DNA of 8,739 nt, from NCBI GenBank assembly GCA_002352045.1, contig DEHT01000029.1, positions 8,397-17,135 of the forward strand. The letters are read 5' to 3'. Positions 1-8,206 of the stretch are shown piece by piece. Position numbers and translations under genes: made by a program. The notes beneath the pieces are model-generated. The model saw only the letters and a list, made by a program, of their open reading frames with translations, did not search any database and had not been told where the DNA came from. Within the stretch, counting starts at the first letter, position 1. The number at the start of each line of letters is the position of its first letter. This stretch comes from Chitinophagaceae bacterium UBA2793 (GTDB lineage Bacteria > Bacteroidota > Bacteroidia > Chitinophagales > Chitinophagaceae).

Positions 1-41
1 TTGACGGGCTTCAAAATTATAAGAAGAATGTTAATTAATAA

Positions 42-299
42 TTACTTAGCTAAAGCGTTAATTCTTTTAGCCAGTTTGCTTTTTAAATTAGCAGCTTTAT
101 TTTTGTGGATAGTGCCACGTTTAGCTAATTTATCGATCATTGAAGCTACTAAAGGTAATTTTTCAGATGCTGCTTTTTGTTCGCCGATAGCTTTAATATC
201 TCTAATAGCGTTACGGGTAGTTTTGCCGTAATAACGGTTACGTTCGTTACGCTTTGCACTCTGACGCACATCTTTCTTAGTTGCTGAATGGTTTGCCAT
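42..299 (-). CDS. rpsT: 30S ribosomal protein S20
   Basis: Small-subunit ribosomal protein S20, which binds the 5' domain of 16S rRNA and helps early 30S assembly. The 85-residue length matches the family (about 85-90). The protein starts MANHSATKKDVRQS, the typical S20 N-terminus, and is rich in Lys/Arg/Ala. The motif RNAIRDIK near residues 30-37 and the C-terminal stretch HKNKAANLKSKLAKRI (residues 65-80) are S20 hallmarks. It reads from an ATG at 299 to a TAA at 42-44. A good Bacteroidota-type promoter lies about 20 bases upstream, so it is probably transcribed alone or as the first gene of a unit continuing beyond the left edge. No convincing terminator is visible in the 41 bases left of the stop. 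The plus-strand open frame over this gene is a shadow. Confidence 0.97.
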   Translation of the reverse strand: MANHSATKKDVRQSAKRNERNRYYGKTTRNAIRDIKAIGEQKAASEKLPLVASMIDKLAKRGTIHKNKAANLKSKLAKRINALAK

Positions 300-320
300 T
301 TATTCTAAATTTTTGGGCTG

Positions 321-354
321 CAAAGATAGGGATTATGTTTATAAATAAAGCAAT
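321..354 (-). promoter_or_regulatory. Candidate Bacteroidota promoter for rpsT
   Basis: Read on the minus strand, TATCTTTG at 328-321 fits the Bacteroidota -7 consensus TAnnTTTG exactly. An ATTG at 354-351 supplies a -33-like TTG about 22 bases upstream. The -7 box ends 21 bases before the rpsT ATG, giving a short leader. The motif match is seen directly; promoter activity is inferred. Confidence 0.5.
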
Positions 355-634
355 TGGCTTGATAATTTTTTAATACCCTATCAGATATATGTTGTAAATG
401 AGTTATTTAAGATTGATTTCTTAACGTATAAATGCAACATGTAAATTAAATATTTGGTAATCATTTATTTAATTAATTTTTATATTGAGATTGGGGTTGT
501 TAATGAGTGGAAATTTGACCTGATTTGGCTATTTTAGCCGCATACTTTTTCCTAAATTTTTTTTTAATTAATTTGAACCAAAGATTTTTAAAATAGAAAT
601 CATTTTTTCTTTTTCTTTTGAACTATAGAGGCTT

Positions 635-646
635 TTTAGCGCTAAA
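635..646. repeat. 12-base perfect palindrome upstream of the antiporter
   Basis: TTTAGCGCTAAA is identical to its own reverse complement and ends 14 bases before the antiporter ATG at 661. Its position fits an operator or a small translational control structure, but chance occurrence in AT-rich DNA is possible. No known regulator site is recognised. Confidence 0.35.
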
Positions 647-660
647 CGAAACTTAACTGA

Positions 661-2898
661 ATGCATTTACCAAATCTCATCATTGATTTAGCCCTTCTTT
701 TGGGAGCTGCGGCATTAATAACATTGTTGTTCAAAAAATTAAAGCAACCCTTGGTATTGGGTTATATAATTGCCGGTATTTTGGTAAGCCCTCATTTTAA
801 ACTCTTTCCTTCTATAATTGATACGGCCAATGTGCAGGTTTGGGCCGAAATTGGAGTTATTTTTCTACTCTTTAGCCTGGGTTTGGAATTTAGCTTTAAG
901 AAGTTAGCATCTGTTGGAGGGTCTGCATCTGTTTCTGCTTTAACGGAAGCTGTGGGTATGATAGCATTGGGTTACTTTACCGGTTATTTTTTAGGGTGGC
1001 CAGTAATGGATAGTGTTTTTTTAGGAGCAATGCTGGCAGTGTCTTCTACTACAATAATAATAAAAGCAGTAGATGAATTGGGGTTAAAGAAAAAGAAATT
1101 TGCCACCTTGGTTTTTGGGATATTAATTGTAGAAGACCTTATTACAATTGCAATATTGGTTTTGCTATCAACCTACGCTGTGAGCCAGCAATTTGTAGGA
1201 AGTGAGATGCTCATATCTGTCTTAAAGCTTATTTTCTTTTTAGTGCTTTGGTTTTTGGCAGGAATATTCTTTATACCTACTTTATTAAAAAAGGCAAAAA
1301 ATTTAATGAACGATGAAACATTGTTAATAGTATCTATTGCAATGTGTCTTTTGATGGTGTACCTGGCAACGCTAGCAGGTTTTTCGGCTGCATTAGGTGC
1401 ATTTGTAATGGGGTCGCTATTAGCAGAAACAACAAAGGCAGAAAAAATTGAGCATCTCATTACTCCTGTAAAGGATTTATTTGGGGCCATTTTTTTTGTA
1501 TCGGTTGGTATATTGATTGATTTAAGTGTAGTAGGACAATATGTAATTCCCATACTTACAATATCATTGGTTTGCATAGTTGGAAAAATTTTAACCACAG
1601 GGTTTGGGGCCTACATATCTGGTAACTCACTTAAAATATCGCTTCAGGCAGGTATGAGCCTGGCACAAATAGGAGAGTTCTCCTTTATTATTGCCGGACT
1701 GGGAGTTACTTTAAATGCAACAAGTAGTTTTTTGTATCCTGTAATAGTAGCAGTATCGGGCATTACAACTTTTACAACACCTTATCTTATAAAATCGAGT
1801 GAAACATTTTATAACTGGATAGATAAAAGACTGCCCGAACGATGGAGAAATAGTCTTTCACAATATAGCTCCGAGGCTCACACCATTACTTCGGTTAGTG
1901 ATTGGGAAAAAACTTTAAAAAGCTTTATTTTAAATATGCTGCTGTTTTCGGTAGTGCTCGTTGCAATTATCTTTTTATCTGCACGATATGTGCTGCCATT
2001 TGTAGAACAAAGGTTTGAAAATGTTACACTGGGTTTTGCGCTTACCGTTGTGCTAACGCTTGGTTTAATGGCTCCTTTTTTATGGGGTTTAGTGGTTCGA
2101 AACGAACGCAATGAATTTTTTGCTCAAATATATGCTCAACGTAAATACAAGGGCCCCATTTGGATTATGCGAGGAATTAAAATAATCTTCGCAATGTTTT
2201 TTGTTGTGTTTTTTATAAATCGTTTTTTTTCCATTGAAGTTGCATTGTATGCTGCATTAATAATTATTACAGCTTTCATCTTTTTTAGAAAAAGAATTCA
2301 AGCTTTGTACGATAGAATAGAAAACAGGTTTATAGAAAATTTAAACGATAGGGAATTACAACAGCAATTGCAAGATGCAGAATTGCTGGCTAGTAAACGA
2401 AACATTGCAATGGCGCCCTGGGATGCACACATGGTGAGTTTTGATGTTGTTCCAGAGTCGGCGGTGGCAGGTAAATCGCTAATAGAGTTAAAGTGGCGGG
2501 AGTTAATAGGAGTAAATATTGCTAAAATTCAAAGAGGTGCAATCACTAAGCTTATTCCCGGCAGAGATGAAAGGATTTTTCCTGGAGATAAGTTATATAT
2601 AATTTGTACCGATTCTCAGGAGAAAAAACTTAATGCTTTACTTCGCCCATCTAAAACTTTAATCCAAAAAGAAGCCGATACCGAAGTTGTGCTCGATAAA
2701 TTTACCATCGAAAAAGATTCGGAATTAAATAACAAATCCATTAGAGAGTCTGCCATTAAAACAAATAAAATTGGCTTAGTGGTTGGCGTAGAAAGAGATG
2801 GTGAACGTATTCTCAATCCGGAATCGGACCTCGTATTTCAAGAGGCTGATGTAGTATGGGTTGTAGGCGACAAAAAGAAAATGAATAAATTTACGTAG
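661..2898 (+). CDS. CPA2-family cation:proton antiporter with tandem TrkA-C domains
   Basis: Inner-membrane monovalent cation (K+ or Na+)/H+ antiporter of the KefB/CPA2 type, 745 residues. Residues 1-380 form the exchanger domain with about 12 hydrophobic segments. It carries the family features GYIIAGILVSPH (34-45), IGVIFLLFSLGLEFS (64-78), SSTTIIIKA (128-136), an acidic VED motif in a membrane helix (157-159, a likely ion-binding site), ALGAFVMGSLLAET (244-257) and AQIGEFSFIIA (335-345). A second hydrophobic block of about four segments follows at 420-545, then a polar, probably coiled stretch (550-575). Two regulatory TrkA-C (RCK_C)-like domains follow at about 590-660 and 672-745, each with the GDKLY or ADVVWVVG type of end. 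I see no NAD-binding TrkA-N Rossmann domain (no GxGxxG). The start is chosen because MHLPNLIIDLALLLGAAAL is a normal family N-terminus. The gene ends in tandem stops TAG TAA. The transported ion cannot be told from sequence. Confidence 0.9.
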   Translation: MHLPNLIIDLALLLGAAALITLLFKKLKQPLVLGYIIAGILVSPHFKLFPSIIDTANVQVWAEIGVIFLLFSLGLEFSFKKLASVGGSASVSALTEAVGMIALGYFTGYFLGWPVMDSVFLGAMLAVSSTTIIIKAVDELGLKKKKFATLVFGILIVEDLITIAILVLLSTYAVSQQFVGSEMLISVLKLIFFLVLWFLAGIFFIPTLLKKAKNLMNDETLLIVSIAMCLLMVYLATLAGFSAALGAFVMGSLLAETTKAEKIEHLITPVKDLFGAIFFVSVGILIDLSVVGQYVIPILTISLVCIVGKILTTGFGAYISGNSLKISLQAGMSLAQIGEFSFIIAGLGVTLNATSSFLYPVIVAVSGITTFTTPYLIKSSETFYNWIDKRLPERWRNSLSQYSSEAHTITSVSDWEKTLKSFILNMLLFSVVLVAIIFLSARYVLPFVEQRFENVTLGFALTVVLTLGLMAPFLWGLVVRNERNEFFAQIYAQRKYKGPIWIMRGIKIIFAMFFVVFFINRFFSIEVALYAALIIITAFIFFRKRIQALYDRIENRFIENLNDRELQQQLQDAELLASKRNIAMAPWDAHMVSFDVVPESAVAGKSLIELKWRELIGVNIAKIQRGAITKLIPGRDERIFPGDKLYIICTDSQEKKLNALLRPSKTLIQKEADTEVVLDKFTIEKDSELNNKSIRESAIKTNKIGLVVGVERDGERILNPESDLVFQEADVVWVVGDKKKMNKFT

Positions 2899-2938
2899 TA
2901 AAGGAAATTAATCTACTCAACTTTTTTATAATACTATT

Positions 2939-2964
2939 CCTATTAGAACATAGCTTCTATTAGG
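2939..2964. repeat. Imperfect inverted repeat between convergent genes, possible terminator
   Basis: Arms 2939-2948 and 2955-2964 pair at 9 of 10 positions (one T:T mismatch) around a 6-base loop. It sits 40 bases after the antiporter stop and overlaps the last codons and stop of lplA. This is where a shared bidirectional terminator would be expected. Neither side has a clean T-run directly after the stem, so termination is only a possibility. Confidence 0.3.
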
Positions 2965-3923
2965 TTATCAATTGTAATATTTCTAAAATATTCACCTATT
3001 ACAAAGTGGCCAAGTACAATGCGAATGGAGGCCTCATTATGAGCAACTTCTTTTAGGGCATCTTCTATTTCGGCAATATCTTTTTCATTGAAAAAATCTC
3101 CAAAAATTTTTACTTTTTTTATAATACCCCGTTCTACTTCCATATTCATTTCAACTGTTCCGCCTGCAGTTTTAATCCCTTTTTTAAAATTATAATCAGG
3201 CGAATAAGCATAGTTCCATTCATGTGTTGCATATTTTTTGTCTCTTATTTCAGCAATGGATTCTAAATCCTCTGGAGTAAATTCATATATTTTAGCATCT
3301 GGGTTCGTTTCTACAATATGATCCATTATTTTTTTCGCAAACTCATCAATGCTCAGCGGCGCTTTTAAATAACTTGAAATATTGCCTACACGCTTTGGTA
3401 CCGATTTTACAGCTTTATCAATGTATTTAAGGGGATTTATCTTTAATGCTTCAGTAATATTTTTCATTTCAGATGCAAACAACAGGGTACCATGATGCAA
3501 AACTTTGTTTTTAAAAATATGCTCAGCATTGCCCGATATTTTTTTGCCATCTACACTAATATCGTTTCTGCCCTCAAATTCAGCATTAACACCCAGGCTT
3601 TGAAGTACTTCAATTATTGGCAAAGTATATTTCTCAAAGTCCATCAGGCTGGAGTCTTTCCCGGTTTGGGTAAAAGAAAAATTTAGATTCCCCAAGTCGT
3701 GATAAACAGCTCCCCCGCCCGAAAGCCTTCTAACCACATGTATATTATTGGCTTTTACATAATCGTAGTTTATTTCTGCTAAAGTGTTTTGATGTTTACC
3801 TACTATAATGGCATTATCATTTTGCCAAAGCATAAAGCAATCTTCGTCAATATGTTTAAAAATATATTCATCTGTGGCTATATTAAAATAAGGGTCGGTT
3901 GACTTGTGGAATATGCAACGCAT
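2943..3923 (-). CDS. lplA: Lipoate-protein ligase A
   Basis: Cytoplasmic ATP-dependent ligase that activates lipoate to lipoyl-AMP and transfers it to a lysine on lipoyl domains (E2 subunits of 2-oxoacid dehydrogenases, GcvH). From the ATG at 3923 the product is 326 residues, close to usual LplA length. Visible features are STDPYFNIATDEYIF at the N-terminus (residues 7-21), the lipoate-binding loop RRLSGGGAVYHD (65-76), and GKKISGNA (126-133), in which K128 corresponds to the conserved catalytic lysine. HHGTLLF follows (143-149), then a C-terminal accessory domain from about residue 235. The frame extends to a GTG at 3959, but those 12 extra residues are not family-like and a -7-type box lies inside that stretch, so ATG 3923 is preferred. 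The gene is divergent from sucA, whose complex needs lipoylation. LplA scavenges lipoate and is distinct from LipB. Confidence 0.93.
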   Translation of the reverse strand: MRCIFHKSTDPYFNIATDEYIFKHIDEDCFMLWQNDNAIIVGKHQNTLAEINYDYVKANNIHVVRRLSGGGAVYHDLGNLNFSFTQTGKDSSLMDFEKYTLPIIEVLQSLGVNAEFEGRNDISVDGKKISGNAEHIFKNKVLHHGTLLFASEMKNITEALKINPLKYIDKAVKSVPKRVGNISSYLKAPLSIDEFAKKIMDHIVETNPDAKIYEFTPEDLESIAEIRDKKYATHEWNYAYSPDYNFKKGIKTAGGTVEMNMEVERGIIKKVKIFGDFFNEKDIAEIEDALKEVAHNEASIRIVLGHFVIGEYFRNITIDNLIEAMF

Positions 3924-3940
3924 GGGCTTTAAAATTTGGG

Positions 3941-3948
3941 CAAAGTTA
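3941..3948 (-). promoter_or_regulatory. Candidate -7 box for lplA
   Basis: On the minus strand this reads TAACTTTG, an exact fit to TAnnTTTG, ending 17 bases before the preferred lplA ATG. No good -33 TTG is seen at the expected distance, and the leader would be very short, so the call is tentative. If real, it excludes the upstream GTG start at 3959. Confidence 0.35.
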
Positions 3949-4039
3949 GGATAACGCACTTTGAAAAAAGTTCTAAACCACTCTTCAATACATCAATCGT
4001 AATAATACATTTACTCCGTAAAATGCCTGATAAGTAACG

Positions 4040-4047
4040 TATATTTG
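4040..4047 (+). promoter_or_regulatory. Candidate -7 box for sucA
   Basis: TATATTTG matches the Bacteroidota -7 consensus TAnnTTTG and lies 44 bases before the sucA ATG, a normal leader distance. The expected -33 TTG around 4017-4020 is not present, so support is from the -7 box and position only. It would drive the sucA-ffh unit. Confidence 0.4.
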
Positions 4048-4091
4048 CAATCCAAATTAAAAAATAGCAAACAACCCAAATTGTTGTATTC

Positions 4092-6842
4092 ATGAAGGAT
4101 TTTCAGTACATCACCAGCTCACATCCATCTTATATTGAAAATTTGTATAATGATTTTGTGAAAGATCCATCCAGTATTGACGTGGATATGAGAAAGTTTT
4201 TTGAAGGTTTCGACTTTGCAGTAAGCAATGGATTACAACCGTCGAACGGAGCCGCCCCTAAGGTTGCGAACGGCGTAGCAGTATCAGGAACTCAGTTAGA
4301 CAAAGAGTTTGCCGTATATCAACTAATAGTGGCTTACCGACGCAAGGGCCATTTGGTTGCCGATACCAACCCCATACGTAAAAGAAGAGACCGTGGTGCC
4401 AACCTCGATTTATCATTTTTTGGGTTGAGCGATGCCGATTTGAATGTTGAATTTGAAGCAGGCCGTTTTGTGGGATTAGGAAAAGCCACTCTTCAAAACA
4501 TATTAAACCGTCTTAAAAAAACATATACTCACCATGTTGGGGTTGAGTTTAGTGCCATCAACGATACAGACAAAATTCAATGGCTCATAAAGGCAATGGA
4601 AGAAGATTTTCATCAACCGCTGCCATTGGAACAGCATAGGCGTATTCTCCAAAAATTGAACGAAGGAGTAATGTTCGAAAAGTTTTTGCATACCAAATAT
4701 ATTGGACAAAAACGCTTTAGTCTCGAAGGTGGTGAAACTACCATTGCGGCATTAGATGCCATTATAAATACTGGCGCAGCTAACGATGTGCAGGAAGTAG
4801 TTATAGGAATGGCTCATAGAGGAAGATTGAATGTGTTGGCAAATATTATGGGCAAAACCTACGAACAAATATTTACCGAGTTTGAAGGTACCTCATTACC
4901 CGATAGCACCATGGGAAGTGGCGATGTAAAATATCATCTTGGATATAGCAGCCAAGTGCAAACAAGTTCAGGAAAAACAATTGACTTAAAACTGTGTCCC
5001 AATCCCTCTCACTTAGAAACCGTAGGGCCAATAGTAGAAGGCTTTTGCAGAAGCAAGGCCGATGTATTATACGAAAGTGAATACGATAGAGTTTTGCCAA
5101 TACTCATTCATGGTGATGCATCTGTGGCGGGGCAGGGCGTGGTATATGAATTGTTGCAAATGAGTGAACTAAAAGGGTATAAAACCGGCGGCACCATTCA
5201 CTTTGTAATAAATAATCAAATTGGGTTTACAACCGACTTTGATGATGCCCGCAGTGCAAATTACAGCACTTCGTTGGCAGGAATGGTACAGGCTCCTGTA
5301 TTACATGTAAATGGTGATGACGCCGAAGCAGTTGTAAAAGCAGCACAAATAGCTACTCTTTATCGCCAGCATTTTAATACCGATATCTTTATTGATATGG
5401 TTTGCTATCGCAGGCATGGCCACAACGAAGGCGATGAGCCTAAATTTACCCAGCCACAATTGTACAGCCTTATTGAAAAACATTTAAACCCAAGAGAGGT
5501 TTACACTCAATACTTGTTGCAAAACGGTGAGACCGATGCAAAAGAACTCGCAAAAGAAATGGAACAAAAATTTTTGCAGGAGTTACAGGAAAGGTTAGAC
5601 GAAGTAAAACAAAATCCATTGCCTTATACTTTTCAAAAACCGGAGCAATGGTGGCAAAGCCTGCGTAAGGCAACTCCTGAAGATTTTGAAAGCTCACCCA
5701 TAACTGCAATAAGCGAAACAGAAGTGAAGGAGTTGTTTGGCAAACTGATGCAGCTACCAACTGATTTTAAACCTTTGCGAAAAGTGGATAAACTTTTCCA
5801 GGATAAAATAAAACAGTTTAACGATGATCAAAAAATAGATTGGGCTACTGCAGAACTATTGGCTTACTCCAGTTTATTAAAAGAAGGAAAAACGGTTCGC
5901 TTTAGTGGGCAGGATGTAAAGCGTGGCACCTTTAGCCATAGGCATGCAGTGTTGTACGACGAAACCAATAATAGTGAGTACAATCGACTAAATATATTTG
6001 ACCCAAACAATCCTTTCAGAATTTATAATTCATTGTTGAGTGAGTATGCCGTGCTTGGGTTTGAATATGGATACAGCATGGCCAATCCTAATGCATTAAC
6101 TATTTGGGAAGCGCAGTTTGGCGATTTTATGAATGGCGCTCAAATAGTAATTGACCAGTACCTCACTTCGGCCGAAACAAAATGGCAACGTATGAACGGC
6201 ATGGTAATGTTGTTGCCGCATGGGTATGAGGGGCAGGGACCCGAGCATAGCAGTGCACGTATTGAAAGGTTTCTACAGCAATGTGCCGAACTAAATATAG
6301 TTGCGGCCAATATTACCACTGCGGCTAATTTCTTCCATGCATTGCGTCGTCAGCAGGCATGGGCTTTTAGAAAGCCAATGGTAGTGTTTACGCCTAAAGC
6401 CAACTTGCGCCATCCGGGAAGTGCAAGCCCCATTAACGACTTTACAACCGGAGGCTTTAAAGAAGTAATTGACGATTCAATAGTTAACGATGCTTCATCT
6501 GTAAAAAAAGTTTTGTTGTGTAGTGGTAAAGTATATTTTGATTTGGAGGAATATAGAACCAAAAACAATTTGAATGATGTAGCTATTGTTCGCCTGGAAC
6601 AGTACTATCCATTGCCTCAAAATCAATTAGACGAACTCTATAAAAAATACAACAAAGCTATTTGGCATTGGGTGCAGGAAGAGCCATTGAATATGGGTGC
6701 TGCCACCTTCCTGCGTATGAATGTAAAGAATATTAACCTGCATGTGATAAGTCGTAATGCAAGTGCAGCTACTGCTTCCGGATATTCAAAAGTACATGCT
6801 AAGGAGCAGGCAGCTTTAGTGGAAACGGCGTTTACAATTTAA
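4092..6842 (+). CDS. sucA: 2-oxoglutarate dehydrogenase E1 component
   Basis: Thiamine-diphosphate-dependent E1 of the 2-oxoglutarate dehydrogenase complex. It decarboxylates 2-oxoglutarate in the TCA cycle and passes the succinyl group to lipoyl-E2. At 916 residues it is full length (E. coli SucA has 933). The N-terminus has the E2-binding-type segment (HPSYIENLYNDFVKDP, residues 11-26, and VDMRKFFEGF, 31-40). Next come KRFSLEGG (207-214), GMAHRGRLN (239-247, with the active-site-type H242) and KYHLGY (280-285, H282). The ThDP/Mg motif runs from HGDASVAGQG (340-349) to INNQIGFTT (373-381). CYRRHGHNEGDEPKFTQP (438-455) is also typical. The C-terminal transketolase-like part has RGTFSHRHAV (611-620), IWEAQFGDF (671-679), LLPHGYEGQGPEHSSAR (707-723) and FTPKANLRHP (766-775). 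All expected key motifs are intact. Stops are tandem TAA TAA. Its usual partner sucB is not adjacent; ffh follows after 23 bases. Confidence 0.97.
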   Translation: MKDFQYITSSHPSYIENLYNDFVKDPSSIDVDMRKFFEGFDFAVSNGLQPSNGAAPKVANGVAVSGTQLDKEFAVYQLIVAYRRKGHLVADTNPIRKRRDRGANLDLSFFGLSDADLNVEFEAGRFVGLGKATLQNILNRLKKTYTHHVGVEFSAINDTDKIQWLIKAMEEDFHQPLPLEQHRRILQKLNEGVMFEKFLHTKYIGQKRFSLEGGETTIAALDAIINTGAANDVQEVVIGMAHRGRLNVLANIMGKTYEQIFTEFEGTSLPDSTMGSGDVKYHLGYSSQVQTSSGKTIDLKLCPNPSHLETVGPIVEGFCRSKADVLYESEYDRVLPILIHGDASVAGQGVVYELLQMSELKGYKTGGTIHFVINNQIGFTTDFDDARSANYSTSLAGMVQAPVLHVNGDDAEAVVKAAQIATLYRQHFNTDIFIDMVCYRRHGHNEGDEPKFTQPQLYSLIEKHLNPREVYTQYLLQNGETDAKELAKEMEQKFLQELQERLDEVKQNPLPYTFQKPEQWWQSLRKATPEDFESSPITAISETEVKELFGKLMQLPTDFKPLRKVDKLFQDKIKQFNDDQKIDWATAELLAYSSLLKEGKTVRFSGQDVKRGTFSHRHAVLYDETNNSEYNRLNIFDPNNPFRIYNSLLSEYAVLGFEYGYSMANPNALTIWEAQFGDFMNGAQIVIDQYLTSAETKWQRMNGMVMLLPHGYEGQGPEHSSARIERFLQQCAELNIVAANITTAANFFHALRRQQAWAFRKPMVVFTPKANLRHPGSASPINDFTTGGFKEVIDDSIVNDASSVKKVLLCSGKVYFDLEEYRTKNNLNDVAIVRLEQYYPLPQNQLDELYKKYNKAIWHWVQEEPLNMGAATFLRMNVKNINLHVISRNASAATASGYSKVHAKEQAALVETAFTI

Positions 6843-6865
6843 TAAGAAAAAATATTTAGAATAAG

Positions 6866-8188
6866 ATGTTTAATTCTCTCAGCGAAAAATTAGAATCGGC
6901 CTTTAAAAATATAAAAGGCGAAGGCAGAATAACCGAACTCAATATTGCCAATACGGTAAAAGACATTCGCCGTGCATTGGTGGATGCGGATGTGAACTAT
7001 AAAATTGCCAAAGAATTTACCGATAAGGTAAAAGAAAAAGCAATGGGCTCCAAAGTATTGCTGGCTGTAAACCCCGGCCAGCAAATGGTGAAAATTGTGC
7101 AGGATGAACTTACGGAGTTAATGGGCGGTACCGAAAGTGATTTTAATATTACCGGCAACCCCGCCATTATTTTAATTGCCGGCTTACAGGGTAGTGGTAA
7201 AACCACTTTCAGCGGTAAGCTTGCTAATTACTTAAAAACAAAAAAAGGAAAATCTCCATTATTAGTGGCTGCGGATATTTACAGGCCTGCGGCTATTGAT
7301 CAATTGGAAGTTTTAGGCAGCCAAATTGGTGTAGATGTATATAGTGAAAGAGAAAATAAGGATGCAGTTTCCATAGCACAAAATGCCATAAAGGAAGCAA
7401 AATCAAAAAACAAAAATGTAATCATTATTGATACTGCCGGTCGCCTTGCGGTAGATGAAGTAATGATGACCGAAGTAGCCAACGTAAGAGCAGTGGTTAG
7501 TCCCAATGAAATTTTATTTGTAGTAGATAGTATGACCGGCCAGGATGCCGTAAATACTGCTGCTGCTTTTAATGAAAGACTCAACTTTAGTGGGGTAGTG
7601 CTTACAAAGTTGGATGGTGATACAAGAGGTGGTGCTGCTTTGTCTATTAAATACACTGTAAACAAGCCCATCAAGTTTAGCAGTAGTGGCGAAAAGATGG
7701 ATACACTGGATGTGTTTTACCCCGAAAGGATGGCACAGCGTATTTTGGGAATGGGCGATATAGTAAGCCTGGTAGAAAAAGCGCAGGAGCAGTTTGATGC
7801 TGCCGAAGCAGCCAAGCTGGAAAAAAAGATTCGCAAGAATCAATTTGACTTTGAGGATTTTAAAACCCAATTGCAGCAAATCAAAAAGATGGGCAACTTG
7901 AAAGATTTGATGGGTATGATTCCGGGAGTTGGTAGACAAGTTAAAGACCTCGACATTAATGATAATGCCTTTAAAGGAATTGAGGCCATGATTAACTCAA
8001 TGACTTTAGAAGAAAGGCGCAACCCCGATTTAATAAATCCCAGCCGCAAGGCACGCATTGCCAAAGGCAGTGGCAAAGAATTACCAGAGTTAAATGCTTT
8101 TTTAAAACAGTTTGACCAAATGAAAAGCATGATGAAGATGATGAATAAAATGCCCATGGGCCGTATGCCGGGAATGGGTAAGAGATAA
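6866..8188 (+). CDS. ffh: Signal recognition particle protein Ffh (SRP54 GTPase)
   Basis: GTPase subunit of the bacterial SRP. It binds signal sequences of nascent membrane proteins together with 4.5S RNA and docks on FtsY. The 440-residue length is normal. The N domain spans residues 1-90, with RRALVDADVNYKIAKEF at 35-51. The G domain follows with P-loop GLQGSGKTT (106-114), DIYRPAA (137-143), DTAGR (189-193), TKLDGDTRGG (247-256) and RILGMGD (292-298). The M domain starts about 300 and includes GNLKDLMGMIPG (343-354) and the RNA-binding SRKARIAKGSG (393-403). A Met-rich tail runs to the end (about 418-440, many Met residues). It starts at ATG 6866, 23 bases after the sucA stop, with no separate promoter seen, so it is probably co-transcribed with sucA. 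A strong terminator follows. No 4.5S RNA gene was noticed nearby. Confidence 0.98.
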   Translation: MFNSLSEKLESAFKNIKGEGRITELNIANTVKDIRRALVDADVNYKIAKEFTDKVKEKAMGSKVLLAVNPGQQMVKIVQDELTELMGGTESDFNITGNPAIILIAGLQGSGKTTFSGKLANYLKTKKGKSPLLVAADIYRPAAIDQLEVLGSQIGVDVYSERENKDAVSIAQNAIKEAKSKNKNVIIIDTAGRLAVDEVMMTEVANVRAVVSPNEILFVVDSMTGQDAVNTAAAFNERLNFSGVVLTKLDGDTRGGAALSIKYTVNKPIKFSSSGEKMDTLDVFYPERMAQRILGMGDIVSLVEKAQEQFDAAEAAKLEKKIRKNQFDFEDFKTQLQQIKKMGNLKDLMGMIPGVGRQVKDLDINDNAFKGIEAMINSMTLEERRNPDLINPSRKARIAKGSGKELPELNAFLKQFDQMKSMMKMMNKMPMGRMPGMGKR

Positions 8189-8206
8189 AATTATTTCACT
8201 AAACTT

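Larger units (their letters stand above)
301..660. other. Gene-free AT-rich intergenic region
   Basis: About 360 bases between the divergent rpsT and antiporter genes. I see no plausible protein gene, tRNA or known RNA. It holds the rpsT promoter candidate at its left end, a short hairpin-capable sequence GGCTA-TTT-TAGCC at 527-539, several T-rich tracts (around 546-565 and 601-619) and a 12-base palindrome at 635-646. No exact TAnnTTTG box for the antiporter was found; AATATTTG at 449-456 is one mismatch away. The antiporter promoter is therefore not located. Confidence 0.6.

Noticed and set aside
1..41. Search for a tRNA or terminator downstream of rpsT
   Set aside because: Too little sequence is present; a short TTGA/TCAA symmetry at 1-14 has no T-run in the rpsT direction, and no tRNA features are visible.
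1..231. Plus-strand open frame of 76 codons at the left edge
   Set aside because: It lies antisense to rpsT, has no recognisable family features, and the minus-strand S20 gene fully explains the coding signal.
444..474. 9-base inverted repeat (444-452 and 466-474) with a 13-base loop
   Set aside because: All pairs are A-T in AT-rich DNA, so chance is likely and any stem would be weak.
1173..1598. Minus-strand 141-codon open frame within the antiporter gene
   Set aside because: It is a shadow of a clearly coding plus-strand gene, with no family resemblance; the same holds for the other antisense frames over sucA and ffh.
3924..3959. Longer lplA start at GTG 3959
   Set aside because: The 12 added residues do not resemble LplA N-termini, the start is GTG, and a promoter-like box lies within the stretch; ATG 3923 gives the family-typical start.
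4071..4087. Small hairpin ACAAC/GTTGT just before the sucA ATG
   Set aside because: Only five pairs, mostly A-T; too weak to call a translational control element.
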